DNA of 64,000 nucleotides from Rhexocercosporidium sp. MPI-PUGE-AT-0058 (taxonomy: Eukaryota; Ascomycota; Leotiomycetes; Helotiales): NCBI GenBank assembly GCA_020746875.1, contig JAGTJL010000042.1:1-64000 (forward strand), given 5' to 3'. The position numbers were made by a program, and so were the translations under genes. Below, piece after piece: positions 21,364 through 33,433 of this stretch. Under the pieces are notes generated by a model. The model worked only from the letters and a program-made list of their open reading frames with translations, was not told the origin of the DNA and made no database searches. Positions within the stretch are counted from its first letter, which is position 1. Each line of letters opens with the position of its first letter.

Positions 21364-23650
21364 TTACTTGTGAGATTCGTTCCACCGATGAATTTAAAGA
21401 ATCGAATTATCACATCATAGTAAAGACGACTGTACCGGCGAGTCGGGAGCTATCCGGCTTAGGCATAATAGTTTTGCTGTCCTGGTCTAGGACCGCAAAA
21501 GTTCAATGACAAGGTCGCTAGCTTCAGCTGCTATCTTGGATAAGTCTAAGACGGATGAGTTCGTGCGGGATTTACACGGAGGAAGAAAACGGATGAGTTG
21601 GCAAGAGGGTCAGAGCGGGCTATTAGCTATTTATCCAAAGCAGCTACTCTTAGAGTCTGATAGGAATTTACGTTCCTTAACTGCCCGATAACAATGCTAA
21701 CGCAGAGACGACCCTAGGGTAATAATAGCCTTTACTTCGTCCTCCGAATCCCTTTCTCCCTCACGGTCCCAGCAGTGCTTGCTTCGCACTACACAGCATC
21801 GCATCCGTATTGTAAAAGGATCCGAGAAATAAAGAAGTAATAGGCTTAAGCTGAGATCCCTGTAATAGTAGGTCAAATCATAGTATTCTGTAACCCTGTA
21901 ACTAATATCTATGGAGGAAGAAAGCCTGTAGAAATAGATGTTCACCAGCCAAAACACCCACGTGATCGCTCTACGTGACGAAACATTTCGAACTTCAAAA
22001 CCGCATTCGTATTCAGAGGCAGGCTTGCTGGTATTCTGATAGTGGCCCAATTGGGCCGGAGGCGATGACTTGGGTCTGCCACACAGATTAATTTCATAAG
22101 GACTGTCTCGACATAAGAATAGGTACTTCTGAGAAACGTACGGGATATTGTGAACCTCTGGAATGTAGCATGAAGCGCTTTACAGTCAAGTCCACAGCTG
22201 ACTGGCTGCTCGAATCCGTCCACCCCACGTTCAACACCCAGCTGCCACTCAATACTTCGCCCACCCTGGGAGTTATCACCTGAAGCTCACCCACCGGGGC
22301 GGACGGGTGAAAATTCCCCGCAACCGATACTTGAGAAATGAAGAGGCATCGACAATTCTCGTATTTCTGAACGAAAATTCCAAACTCAAAAACTCACAAA
22401 AACGGGATCGGGCTCAGTTTTGCTGCCCCGTCCGCACCTAGAAAATACGAAATTCCTCAAGTTCAAACCCACTAGGCCGTACATACCCCTTCGCCTTACT
22501 ATCCATAATCCCTTAAACATACGCATTACTGACAATCTGATACTCATCACCAGTATGCCTCCTCAGAACCAAAGGAACATCGAGACTTAAAAACACTACA
22601 ACTAAGTCGCCAAGCTAAACACTCGGGAAAGCACGGCCTAGAAAGCCTCTTATGGTTCGAGAGAAGCGACGATTATAGCACGCCTCAATATTAATGTCTA
22701 CATATCTTGAGAATGTGGTCTTCAAGTCGCTATCCCCGCTCGGCGTAGGCACTGCGGGAGGCGTTCAGTGGGAAAGGAAGTCGAAGGCTCGTTCGTAGCT
22801 TTTTGATACTTGCTTCAGCTATCTATTAACGATACCGATATTTATGATTAAAAGCTGCCAGATGGTACACCGACAGATAGCCGCAAGGTTCGCCGGGGTA
22901 GCTTCGAGAGTAACGATAGCCAGCTCCTGCGCAAGTCCGTCTACTAGAATTTTAGGTATAGCCCTTGCCAAGACGCTCAAGATAGCAATAAATTGTCGGC
23001 ATATCTCTCGGTTAGAGCTTTCTAAGTCTCATACTATTATTAAGCTTATATTATCGATGGCGTCGAGCACAAAACCCTCTATATGAACGCTAGATTCGCT
23101 GGTAGCGCTCTCGAGTATCTAATAGGTTTGATTCCGTAGCCGCCTCTATAAGCAAGTATATTGCCAGCCCAGTATTTCCCTTCGGAGTTGCCTTTCTATA
23201 AAGGAACCTTGAGCAAATGGACAGGGTAAATAGGGCGTCTTTAGTCCGGCACTTACGAGGGAAGATCAAGGTCATTCGAGGATTCGCTTTCGAATCCATT
23301 GCGCTACATGCAAATCCGAGGCCATTCCTTTATTATATTAATATACACTTTACGAGTGGGAAAGTTGTAGTTCGGTTCTATCCTCTTCCTGGAATCGGGT
23401 TGATCAAGGCGCTATGTAATTATCCAGATAAGAGAGTATATCAGATCCCGCGGATCCGTAGCCTACTAAAGAGAGTTCGTGAGAAAGTCGGCCTGCCTTT
23501 CCTCTTTTCGTCCGTGCGTCGTCCGTGCGGTGCGCTTACATAACAACAAACACACCCAGGTGGTGTTCGGCCTTGCGCTAGTCTGCTGACCGCGCGTCTG
23601 TACGCCGGCATGTCGCCTTTCGCGAAACTGACGCGTTAATGAATATAGCC
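21364..23650. other. Non-coding or decayed normal-composition DNA
   Basis: Composition is close to that of the gene island, but frames are short. A minus-strand reading at about 22840-23086 is open for roughly 75 codons with one stop and contains ARAIPKILVDGLAQELAIV. I do not recognise it. A plus-strand frame at 23217-23543 (108 codons) also lacks motifs. The GC-rich stretch 23500-23640 contains the palindrome TTTCGCGAAA. Confidence 0.45.
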
Positions 23651-23689
23651 TAATTCTTTACTATTTGACCTATTCTATTATCTAATCAC

Positions 23690-24010
23690 TATGAGCGAAC
23701 CCGATTTGCTTGTCAGTATTAATCTTGAGTTCTGCCTAGAAGGGCCTGCTATTATTTGTTATCTATATCGATTTGCCGTCGCCACCGCAATAAATAAGCT
23801 TCAAGACTATCTTCGCGATCGATATTACTTAGGCATTTCATAGCGTCGCGCTGCCGTAGAGCGTGTTCAAGATCTTTATGCAAAAGCCAAGTTAACCTAT
23901 TGCCCCCCTCGAGCCGATTACTTAATTCGTATCCGCTAGCTTGCTTTTTATAATAGTTTTTCTAAAATAATTAGTAAGATTATAATAGTCCGCTATCTCT
24001 CTCGTAAGAG
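23690..24010 (+). pseudogene. Unrecognised short protein relic
   Basis: From the ATG at 23690 one frame reads for about 45 codons (beginning MSEPDLLVSINLEF) to a TAG that would be Gln before RIP. It then reads on through RRAAVERVQDLYAKAK and CPPRADYLIRIR with one more such stop. The codon quality suggests former coding sequence. I do not recognise the family. Its position, at the boundary where RIP-like AT-richness begins, suggests the 5' end of a transposon gene, which is an inference. Confidence 0.35.
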
Positions 24011-24339
24011 GTAATATACGTATTAATATCGGTCTTTCCGTGCTTTAGAAGCATTAGCAGCCTAATTAACCGTGGTACGGCTTTATATCTGTGGTTAATA
24101 AAATATATTATAATTTTAAAGACTAATCTTTTCACGCTTTAATCCTTATTCATTAAATGTAACGGTTATACGTGATTTAGCGCGTCGAATCTCCTCAATC
24201 ACTTATAGCTCAAAGTATATGAAAAGCTCGTGAATTTAATTCTCGATCGTAGCATGCGACGTAGGCAGAGCATTAACAACATTTCTATTTATAATAATAA
24301 AGCACCTTTTTAATCGACTAAAGGCTGCTTTTTTATACT

Positions 24340-24900
24340 TGACGTTGTCGTAAATAATCTATTTAAGAAACGCGTTTTTAAACTCTTACTGTCGAAAAGG
24401 AATAACTCTGTCGTAATCGCTATTTACGATTCCTAAAGGTTGCGCTATAAGCTCTTCGTTCCTTATATTTTTTATATCTCCTTCTTCGTCTAAATTGTGT
24501 GTTTTTAGTAAATATATAACGGCGTTAAGAAAAGTATTCGCATTAAAGTAGTATTCGCGGTTCTTATTAAATTTAACATTATAATGACTTATAAAAGTTA
24601 ACGTATAAAGCTAATAAATTAACAGAGAATTATACAGAGTTTACAGCATCATATTCTCGGCTTTAATAGCTTGGTTTTATTTACTAACGCGTAACTTATC
24701 TTTCAAGTCCAAAAAGTGACCTTTCTTTTATTAACAAGCGCTAGAATATAGCCTAGGAAATCTAGACGGGCGAGCTTCCTTATTATTAAAAAGAGGCTTT
24801 CCGAAGTCGTATAAAAAGTAATCAGCCTTAATATACTCGCTAAAAGGCTTTATAGGGTCGTAGTTATTATTATAAGTTAATATTAAACGGAAGCAGCGGT
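24340..24900 (-). pseudogene. Unrecognised protein relic on the minus strand
   Basis: Reading the minus strand from about 24890 down to 24350 gives an almost continuous protein-like sequence. It includes YDPIKPFSEYIKADYF, LYDFGKPLFNNKEARP, NREYYFNANTFLNAV and LKTHNLDEEGDIKN. It is broken by a handful of TAA, TAG and TGA codons that fit Gln or Trp. The composition is acidic and basic rather than low complexity, so it is probably a real gene relic. The family is unknown to me; a DNA-transposon or viral-like replication gene would be possible but is not shown. Confidence 0.4.
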
Positions 24901-25532
24901 CACGCAACGGTTTTATTTATGTTAACGACTGCGGCGCCATTATCGTTGCAAATAAATTAACAAAAGAAGTAAAATATATAATAAAAGAAGCACGAGATTC
25001 TCTATTGTCAATAACTATAAGTGAGGCGTGCGAGGAAGCTATATTAATGGAGCTATGTTAATTATTTAATAAATAAGCTTTGGTTTTAAATAATTCGGGA
25101 TATACTAGAATTGTGACGCTAACCGCTATCGGCAGTATTAAGCCAATTAAAGGCGACGTTTTAAGTAGCTATAATTAATTAAAGGCTTAGGATTTGCTAA
25201 GCGAGCCACTTCTTATTTATTGATTACATTTAGTAAATACTTAAACTCACTCTAAAATCGAGAAATTTAATTCCCCTAGCTTATAAGCTGCTTATAAGTT
25301 GAATTTTTAATAACTAATTAAAAACTAGCCCTAACCCTGACTAATGACTTACCTTATAGAGCTCAACTTAATTAATCGACTTATCTCAGCTTACTTATTG
25401 ACCACCTTGTGGTCTTAGACTATTCGATATCCCTCCGGCGCCTCTTTCTCTGTTACTACTTAAATTTCTAAAGGATATTCGTCGACGAGAAGAGATTTAT
25501 CGGGCTATCGCTGATCACGAATAACTTAAGAA
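24901..25532. other. AT-rich region, nothing recognised
   Basis: Decayed sequence between the minus-strand relic and the solo LTR. It contains a short local inverted repeat (TTATAAGCTGCTTATAAG) near 25280. No protein motif was recognised on either strand. Confidence 0.5.
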
Positions 25533-25901
25533 TGAAAAGAAGAGATTTGGTATGAATGATAATTCTATTACTTCGGGGGAAACTAAGTCTATATAATTAC
25601 TTTTAGGCGCTAAGCTATTTAGCTCTCGCATCGGCTATTTGCTCTCGCATCGGTTATTAGCTTTATATTAAGACTAGCTTTGTATCAAGACTAGCTTTAT
25701 ATTATTAGAGCTTCCGAGGTTTAAAACACGGAAGCTTAAGGTTTCCGAAAGCCACTGTTTTAGCCCTGCATAACCCTTCACCGGAAGCTTAAAGCTTCCG
25801 AGGTTCAAAACACGGAAGCCGGAGCTTTATGCAAAGGTAGTTGAGTTATAAAAAGGTATGCTTTATACCGAATACGGTAATATGCTTAATATAATCTTAT
25901 A
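25533..25901 (+). repeat. Solo LTR related to the Copia-2 LTR (about 369 bp)
   Basis: It begins TGAAAAGAAGAGATTTGG, carries the TCTCGCATCGGCTATT subrepeats and the GAGCTTCCGAGGTTTAAAAC segment, and ends ATAATCTTATA, all as in the Copia-2 LTRs at 42717 and 48776. It has two rather than three copies of the subrepeat, plus small indels. No matching 5 bp target duplication flanks it, so the site is rearranged or mutated. Confidence 0.8.
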
Positions 25902-26037
25902 CTCGCCGTCGAGCCGTAATAATACCGAAGTTTATAATAATTAATAGCTTTATAGCAGTAAAAGCAATGCTTATACGGGCAAGTATTTGCTTGTATATTT
26001 AGCGATTAATTTCGTTAAACCGACGGAATTACAAAAG

Positions 26038-27134
26038 TGTCGTATAGGCACGGGCAGCTGCTCTCTTAGCATTGCACGTGACTTAATTAGGTTTTGCTAT
26101 TATAGACTACTTTTAGAAAAATAACTATTTTCTTTTGATTTTTAAGGCTTTTTAAAATAATAATTAATTACTTTAATTTAATTATAACTGCTTATAATAC
26201 TTTAATCTCCTTTTATATTATAATTATAAGCCTTATTAACGAAGTTATTAAATTAGTATTCTTCTTTTTATACGCTATTAATTTAAATAAAGCTTATAAA
26301 GTAAGTTTATAAGTAAAAAGCATTTATTATACGTTATAGAGTTTTTTACTTTATTATAAAGTATAATTTATACCGCTGTTTTTTATTAACTCTTCGATTT
26401 TATTTTAAATAAATATAAAAGCCGAGTAATTAAACTTAATACTTCTTTAATCCTTCTTCTTTTATCGAATACTTAAAGCTTTTAAGAGTAACTTCTTCGC
26501 TATAATAGACTTAATTTTAGCTTTTTTTTCAATAATTAAACTCTTTTTAATTATAATAAATATACTTAAATTCCTTAATATTAAGCGTTTAAATCCTTTT
26601 ATATCTTTTATAAAATATAGAATTTAATAAACCTTATATTATTAATTACTCTTAACCTTTTCGACGCCGAACTAAAACCTTTATCGCTAAACAATTTAAA
26701 AGTATAATAAAATAAAAAATAATAAATATAACTTTTAAACTTAAGCGAAATAAGACGAAGATGCTCGCGATTTTATAAAGAAAGGCCTTAAGCCGAATAT
26801 ATTATTATTAATAAAGATTGTAATTAAGTATATACTATTCTTATAAGGGAATACGTAAAAAAGCTCGTATAATAAACGGAAAAGGCTCGAGCTTATAAGG
26901 CAACTTATAAATAGATTTAAGAGATAATTAATTCTTTTATTTATTAAGGAATAATTAACAAATATAAGAATAAGTAAGCTCGTATAGAAAAGGAGTAATT
27001 AACTGAAATAATAAACGGAGACTTTTAATTAAAATTATAAACTCTTTAATTACTCTTTTAAATCCTTAAAAAAGATTACGCCCTTTTAAAAATAACTCGC
27101 ACGCTAATATAATCTACTTATAAGAAGCTCGCTG
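26038..27134 (+). mobile_element. Copia-1 5' fragment, copy C (5' LTR plus about 0.9 kb)
   Basis: The 5' LTR spans about 26038-26222 and is followed by the degenerate primer-binding site ATTATAAGCC. The rest aligns with copy B from 52807 to about 53900. Homology stops at AAGCTCGCT near 27134, where normal-composition DNA begins. The ATG that overlaps the primer-binding site in copy B is ATA here. The fragment is heavily RIP-like and its 3' part is missing. Confidence 0.8.
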
Positions 27135-28400
27135 TTTATTGGATTTGACTTCGGTAACTCGTGCCGATTCTACCCTAGAATAGCCGAAGGAGTTTCCACT
27201 GCTTACGCGGCCCGGAAATTACCTTTGTATTCCGGGAAATTACGCTCGTATTCAATTACGTAGCTCGTATAAGCTACGTAATTAATTACGTAGTCGTAAA
27301 AGCTTTTAAAGAAGCTATTATTTTGTATATAATTACCGAAGAGCTTTTTTAACTCTTTAAGTAAGTAATTAATTTTACTTTGTCTTTAATTACGTGTCCT
27401 CACCTACTGCGCTTCCTCATTCCTGATTGGCTCGCCTATTCTCACAACCTCGAGCGCGCTTAATAAGAAAATAAGGCTTAAATAGAATACGAGATAATCT
27501 GCGCTTCTTTAAAGTTAATAAAGAACGAGTGCAAGTCTTAAAAGCAAGAGGAAGGGCAAGAAAAAGAATCGAATTAAGACGCGAAACGCGCGAAGTAAAA
27601 GAAGTATATTAAAAGTTATTTTTATTTAATATAATAACGCTTTTATTTAATATAATTAATAATAATAAAATATTAAAAGAACGCTTAAGAGTCTTTTTAA
27701 ATAGCGAGCTTAGTTTTTCATTCTAGCTTATAGTAGCGAATATCTGGGCATCAATTTTCAAAGCTCTTTGCTTACCCTTTTAATTTTGGTATGACTTACT
27801 TCTTCGGTATCGTTTCTTATGTTCTAACCTCGGTCCTTAGAGTTTAGATGATCCTGTAAAGTATTAATCCCGTTTTGGCCATTTGGCCGTCCCTTGTATA
27901 CAATTTCTTCGGTCGATAGCAGAGGAGATGTGGAATGTATAAGCACTAATAAGGTATACATATTTCTCTTTGCTATTAAACATAGGGCGATTCGCATGGA
28001 ACTCAGTAGTTTCGGACACGGAGTACAAAATGCTTATTATTAGCGCGGATTAGGGCCTAACAAATTCCCTTACCGCTAAGCACTCGCTGCTTTTGCCTTT
28101 AAGTAAGCGCCGAGCGGATATTAGTATCTTGCGTTCGGTGCTTATTCCTGAGTTACTTTTAACCCGAAAAATCCTAGTAGAGAAGCTCTGACAGAATATC
28201 GCTTATGAAGATAATAATTGACCTTAAGACCTGCCCGAAAGAGTAATTAGGAAATGAAATACTAAGTGCTTCCGTATCTTTGGAATGATAATATAATAGC
28301 ATAGATTGAGCTTCACGAAGTCACTTCCTCTTCCTTCCCTCGGCGCCCTTAGAGCTTAGTAGGATTCATTTGAGGTCGCTTTTATGTTTTGCCTTCTCTT
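27135..28400. other. Mixed-composition region upstream of the LysM-WSC relic
   Basis: The first 350 bases are less RIP-affected and hold a perfect hairpin at 27254-27283 and a GATTGGCTCG (CCAAT-type) word near 27423. The rest is moderately AT-rich and I recognise no gene. Part may be the promoter of the following gene relic. Confidence 0.45.
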
Positions 28401-28439
28401 ACTTTCCTTTTACTTTATATGATCTACTAATCTTTAGTC

Positions 28440-29520
28440 TCCTTTTATTTTCTTTAAACTCAATTAATATATTAGTTTTTAAACTTATAACTATCGTTCT
28501 ACTCGGGTTAATACTTATTAGCCCCGCTGTCTGCGATATCTAGCCTTACTTTCCTCACGATCCAGTAATTACCTCGTACTGCACCTGGTGGATTGACAAC
28601 GATAGTATTATCTCCTGCACCGATTTTATTAAGAGCTAAAATATCACCTTTACCGATTTCAGACGTTAGAACCTTTTTATTACCTCCGCCTACGGCAACT
28701 TTGGCCAGTATACGTCTTATTGTGTAAAAGCTTTTAATAAACCTACTTCGATCAACGTAACCTGGACCGACCTCGGCTGCTACGTTAATAATAGTAAAAG
28801 CCGTATATTAAATAATAAATTAAGTACTGAGGCCGAAAGTCAAGTTTTAATACGGAAATCCTGCCAGGAATTGTATAAGAGCGCCGGCTGGACGTATTAT
28901 AGAGTTGAGTAGTTATAAGAGTGCTAAAGCGCAAACGTACTAAGCGGATTGCCAGTTAACGATAGTTTATAAAGTCTTTATAACCTTTTATGCAAAGAGA
29001 ATACTAGCGAGATCTGCGGCGGATCAGAAAGAATTAATATCTTCCAAATTTTTATTATTCTTATCTTCTTATCGACTAATACGATTATAAGCAGTATTAT
29101 AAAGCTTATATCGACAACGACTAGCATAATAGTGAAAACGACCTCGGCCGTCGCTATTATTATTACTTAACTTGTCCTTACTGTAGCCGCTTAGATTCTT
29201 ATCGGTTGCTATACTGATTCTGGACTGTCCCGGACACTTTCGACGCTTATATGGAATAACAACGATAATACTGCTATTAAGTATTAAGCGGCGTGTTAAG
29301 CGGCTGAGTATTTATATGCTAGAGTAGAGTTTATTTAGGAATATTATTATAGGAATGAAATTCGATTATTAAGTGTTCAGGGGCTGGACACTTCTTAGTA
29401 AGTTAGGGACTTCTAATTATTGTAACTTATAATGCTGATATAAAATAGTAATATAAACTGTGCGGGAGATGGAAAGCAGACTTGCGGGGTATTAGGGTTC
29501 TTAAGTATGTATTATATTGT
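28440..29520 (+). pseudogene. LysM and WSC domain cell-wall protein relic (LysM-WSC-WSC)
   Basis: One plus-strand frame, with stops mostly at Gln/Trp-type positions, shows a hydrophobic leader (about 28460-28530). Next comes a LysM-like domain (YCTWW, then SC...I, ITFTDF and YCV, about 28577-28735). A WSC domain follows (DLGCY, SCQELYKSAGWTYY, then EICGGSERINIFQ, about 28770-29045), then a Ser/Thr-type linker. The second WSC domain runs IGCYTDSGLSRTLS, EYLYARVEF, NEIR, and ends CAGDGKQTCG (about 29196-29500). WSC and LysM domains bind cell-wall polysaccharides, and secreted fungal proteins often combine them. Some conserved Cys are now Tyr, as G-to-A change on the coding strand would give. 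Start, end and introns are not resolved. Confidence 0.65.
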
Positions 29521-30047
29521 AAGAATATAAATAATAAGTAATATGGAATATTTTAATCGGAAGGTAATATAATAAAGAGATATTTAATATTAAAAAGACT
29601 TTATAAGCAGATCTTATTATTGTATTATTTTTCATTATCTGTGAGGGGCATTAGTGTAAAAGATGGAAAGCTCAAAAGTATTAAGAAGGACAGGGATATT
29701 ATTTTGTGCCGCAAAACCTCGTTTAGAATCCTAATACTAAGGGGTTGATCCTGCAGCTTATAAGCAAACTTATAAGATATTCAGAATTGTAAAGTATATA
29801 GAAAAGTAGAGCACGGCTGTAATTAGCTATATAAATGGATTCATTCTATAACGGTTAAGTAATAAGTGTGTTAAGAAGCAAAAATTTGATATTTAAAGAC
29901 GAAGGGAGGAAGTGTATAAATACCTTTGAGTTCTTTTAGTTTAAAGTAGAATTCTTATTCCTATCTTAAGCTATTAATAACCCGGAGTTAATTTTTTTAT
30001 ATTTCTTTTATAAAATCATCTTTAAAATACACGACTTTTTCTCGTAA
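29521..30047. other. Intergenic, moderately AT-rich
   Basis: No coding region was recognised between the WSC relic and the secreted-protein relic. A CT-rich stretch just before 30048 is consistent with a 5' region. Confidence 0.45.
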
Positions 30048-30672
30048 TGAAGTTCTTTAAAGCAATCGCAGCGGCGGCTTTACTTCTCACGACGAGCGTT
30101 AAAGCATATATCTGGGTTCATGTCGTTCAGAATAATTATCCGCTCTTTAGCGATAGTATAAGAGTTTAAATCTAAGATAACGATAACTTCTACGAAGTTT
30201 AAGGTTAGGGGAAAAAAGATATAAGTAAGGATACTTATTAAGGCTTTTAGTAAGTATTTTACTAAGCTTTATTTATTATCTCTTTCTTTTAGGCGATTCC
30301 TTAGTATTGCTTTAACGTTTAAGAAAATATATATACTAATCCGCTGATTATTTAGGTTTAGCGCTAGCTATTACGTAGAGCTTTAGAAAAACGGGAAAGA
30401 AGGCTTCGTAGCTTTATAAAGTACGTTTAACTCTCTTTTTTAACTTGTTTTTATTTAATGCCTTGTTATCTAGAAATTGCTAACTATCGTAGATAGCTGG
30501 CGTGCCGACTTCTACTTAATTAATACCGATTTCGATAAGAATTGCGTTATTAATTCCGATAACGGGTGCAGAATATACGAAACTGTATTCGAATCTTGTT
30601 TAAATGATAACTTTAGGAATTGTGGTGGATATATTTGCGGGCTTTATGGTGGTAATGACTGTCTTCGCTAGT
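30048..30672 (+). pseudogene. Small cysteine-containing secreted protein relic, three exons
   Basis: The ATG at 30048 starts a clear signal peptide (MKFFKAIAAAALLLTTSVKA). The reading goes on to about 30224 with four stops of RIP type. Probable introns are 30225-30292 (donor GTAAGG, acceptor TTTTAG) and 30421-30473 (donor GTACGT, acceptor TATCTAG). The last exon is open to a TAG at 30669-30671 and contains six Cys (contexts KNCVI, NGCRIY, ESCLN, RNCGGYICG, NDCLR), a pattern typical of small secreted effectors or adhesion proteins. The frame joins between exons 1-2 and 2-3 are not all consistent, so the splice model is provisional. No family was recognised. Confidence 0.5.
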
Positions 30673-31872
30673 GGCCTGTAAAGGCTATAATAGAGGATGC
30701 AGAACCTTATCGAAGAAACTTACCGCCAGACCAGTCCCAGACAGAGTCGAGATAAGGATATATATACTCTTCGTATCTTGCAGATATATAGGCAGTCCCT
30801 GGAACTGGAACTTATCGAGGAATTCCTGCGGCAGGATTATGGCATTCGTGGTGCGTTTTTAGCTTCTGTCCCTTCCTTCTTGTCCTCGGTCTCTATTGCT
30901 TTCTCTGGCTCTGCAGCTTTCTTGGGTTCTAGACTGAAGATCGTGTATTCGGCTGTAACCCTGAAGGTATTAATGACGGTAATTATATCTTTATCGCGAA
31001 TCTTAATAAAATCTTATTTTAAAGCTTTGTTTTTATAAGTAAAGTCTGCGGGAGCTTAGTCGTCGTGGTTTGCACAGGTTATAGCCAGAGCTTCAGCGCT
31101 TTGTGTTAGGAGGATTATTATTATCGCTATACTAATACTAAAAGAGTAGGAGGGTGAAAAGGTGAGATAAGGTTCTATAGTCAGTAAAGGGCAGAGGGGG
31201 GAGGCTTGTGATGCCTGGAAGAGGGATATTGTAGTAGGGTTACTGGCTATAACGCGATTTTCAATTGCCTTGGCTGGCAGCTGGCTTGGCGTTAAATAAG
31301 CCGCGATAACGAGCTATTACTTATTACCTGCCGTTGATTAGACTGGACTTTTATTATTAATATTATTATAAGAAAATACTAATAATACTAAAGCATTTCC
31401 AAGGCCATTCGTTCTTCATATTCAGAAGCTACTTATTGCTTTATATAATTAATTAAGAAGGAATAAGTTTTATAGTTAATAAATATATATATATTTAATA
31501 TTTAATTTAACGTTATATTTATAAAGTTAGTTTTGAGATTTTGGAAAGGTAATTCCTATTTATAGCGGTCTGTCAGGACCTGCATCGTTTCTGCTCCTTA
31601 ACCGTATAACAGGAGTTGTATTCGAGAGTAAATAGATTAGTAGTATGATTACTATTAAGTCTAGCGTTTTGTTCTCTTATTATGCATATATATATACCTA
31701 TCGAGGATACTTAGATTATAATTGGGCTTTAAGCATGTCCGCAGCTGTTAAAAGACCAGCCCCGATTGAATCTATAACACTGAACATATGAGGCCACCAG
31801 GGGGTATACTCATTCGTGATACGAGGTAATTAAGCGATAAACACTAAAAAATATATTGAATTATAATTTAGA
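30673..31872. other. Mixed-composition region, no supported gene
   Basis: A plus-strand frame at 30697-31038 (113 codons) is open but its sequence looks arbitrary. The minus strand across about 30820-30940 gives a charged Lys/Glu-rich reading that might be a former exon. Neither has a recognisable motif. The segment 31740-31830 has normal composition and nothing else visible. Confidence 0.4.
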
Positions 31873-32480
31873 TTACCATAACTTGCTTTTAATAAGCTTT
31901 CCACTAGAATTAATTACTGATTCATATTGTCTAAATATCTCGGCTATCCTAGTACGAATTTCCTGCATTGTAACCTTATCTTATTCTTCTTGAATTGCCT
32001 TTTTCAACTCTTCTAAGTTATATTACATTTTGTGCCTTAAACGAGGCTTTATAATATTTTAATAAGCTTTAATTAGATATAAATCAGGAGATTAAGAAAA
32101 GTAAACGAGAATATTAACTTAATTAAAATCTCGGTAACTCTTTATAAGAGTTATATTTATTCCTTTAAGGATTCGATAGCTATAATATTGATCGTTGTCT
32201 TCTTAAAGGATTTAAGGGCGATTATCTTGTAATCGTACTCGTTAAATAGCTATAACGTAAATAAGTAATAGTCGTTTAACGTAATACTTTTATATTATTA
32301 TATTTCCTTTTAGTTTAATAATAATTTCGTGAGAAAGAAGAGCTTTTTATTCTTTTAAATAAGCTTCTTAAGTATCGTCAGTTTTGTATTTACGCCGGCG
32401 AGGCTTATGAAGTCGTTTAAGCTTAATTATCTTGTCTTTTTCGTCGTAATAAAACTCGAGTTTCTCGCATTTAATATATT
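31873..32480 (-). mobile_element. Tc1/mariner-type transposase, C-terminal remnant
   Basis: The minus strand reads a degraded IS630/Tc1-mariner transposase. In order it shows KPRRRKYK, KGNIII, LQEDNDQ (the second catalytic Asp block), and SPDLYLIKAY followed by NIIKPRLRHK, which corresponds to the family's SPDLNPIE-W-N-KRR block with the last acidic residue region. The end is EEVRARI-like (VTMQEIRTRIAEIF) with a natural-looking terminus at the TAA at 31873-31875. Stops fall at Gln/Trp-like places. The N-terminal helix-turn-helix part and terminal inverted repeats were not found. Confidence 0.75.
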
Positions 32481-33223
32481 AATTAACTTAGCCTAGTATG
32501 AGTAAAATTAATTAATTTAATTTGACTTGATTTGATTTTAATTAATTGAAATTTTACTTGATTTGATTTAATTTTAATTAATTAATATAAATTAATTTAG
32601 ATTAATTTAATTAATAACTTTTTTCTTTCAATACTTATATATAATATAAGAATAGATTAAATTAGCGAGTATTTTAATAAGTAATAAATGAATTGAAGAA
32701 TAATTAACTTATAAATTACTTGATTAAATAAATAACAAGTAAAAACTTATTAAATTCTTTAAATTAGTATGTAGAATTTACTAATAAATTATAAGGTTCA
32801 AATAATAAGGAATTATTATTCGAAACATTCAAGGTATCTTAACTGTAATTTAAATTAATCTTTAGCCTTTTAAATCCTTTTTAAAATAAATAAATAAAAA
32901 TATTAATACGTGATTTATATTAAGCCTGCAAACCTTTTGTAAAACCCCCGACTTTTCTTATATTAGATTTTACTTTTAATATTACTTCTTCTTTTAAAAT
33001 CTATTTATAAAATACGAGATAATATATTAATAATATAATATAACGAACGTAAATCGAAATATATACGGACTTAAATCGGATTCGATTCCTTAAAATAAGA
33101 GTAATTTACTCGTAAAGTAAATAATAATATTACAGACTTAAATAAGAATATAAACAAGTTTAAATCAATAATAATTCGCGTAATTAAGCGGTATAGCGAG
33201 TTGTGCCGTAAGTTATTGTAAAG
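32481..33223. other. AT-rich region, nothing recognised
   Basis: Low-complexity AATTAATTT-type repeats at about 32510-32610 are followed by decayed sequence up to the Gypsy 5' LTR. No coding motif was seen. Confidence 0.5.
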
Positions 33224-33433
33224 TGGCGATTTTAGCCAGGAAATAATGCCTAAGGCGTTATTTAAGGAATTAAGTATATAACTTTTAAAGGTTCGTATAA
33301 GAAGCCCTTTCCTTATATAAAATTAAAAGAATTAAATACTTTTCTACTTTAAATCTTGACCTCTTAAAGTTATTAAACTCCTTGCTTAATATCTTGCGCC
33401 GTGCTTCCTTCTTTATTTATTATAGCCTTTACA
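33224..33433 (+). repeat. Gypsy 5' LTR (210 bp)
   Basis: It runs from TGGCGATTTTAGCC to CCTTTACA and matches 51886-52095 over the full 210 bp with scattered transition differences. The primer-binding site that follows is not recognisable to me. Confidence 0.85.

Noticed and set aside
30697..31038. 113-codon open frame
   Set aside because: No motif, start context or splice support; the sequence looks arbitrary and the opposite strand is equally plausible.
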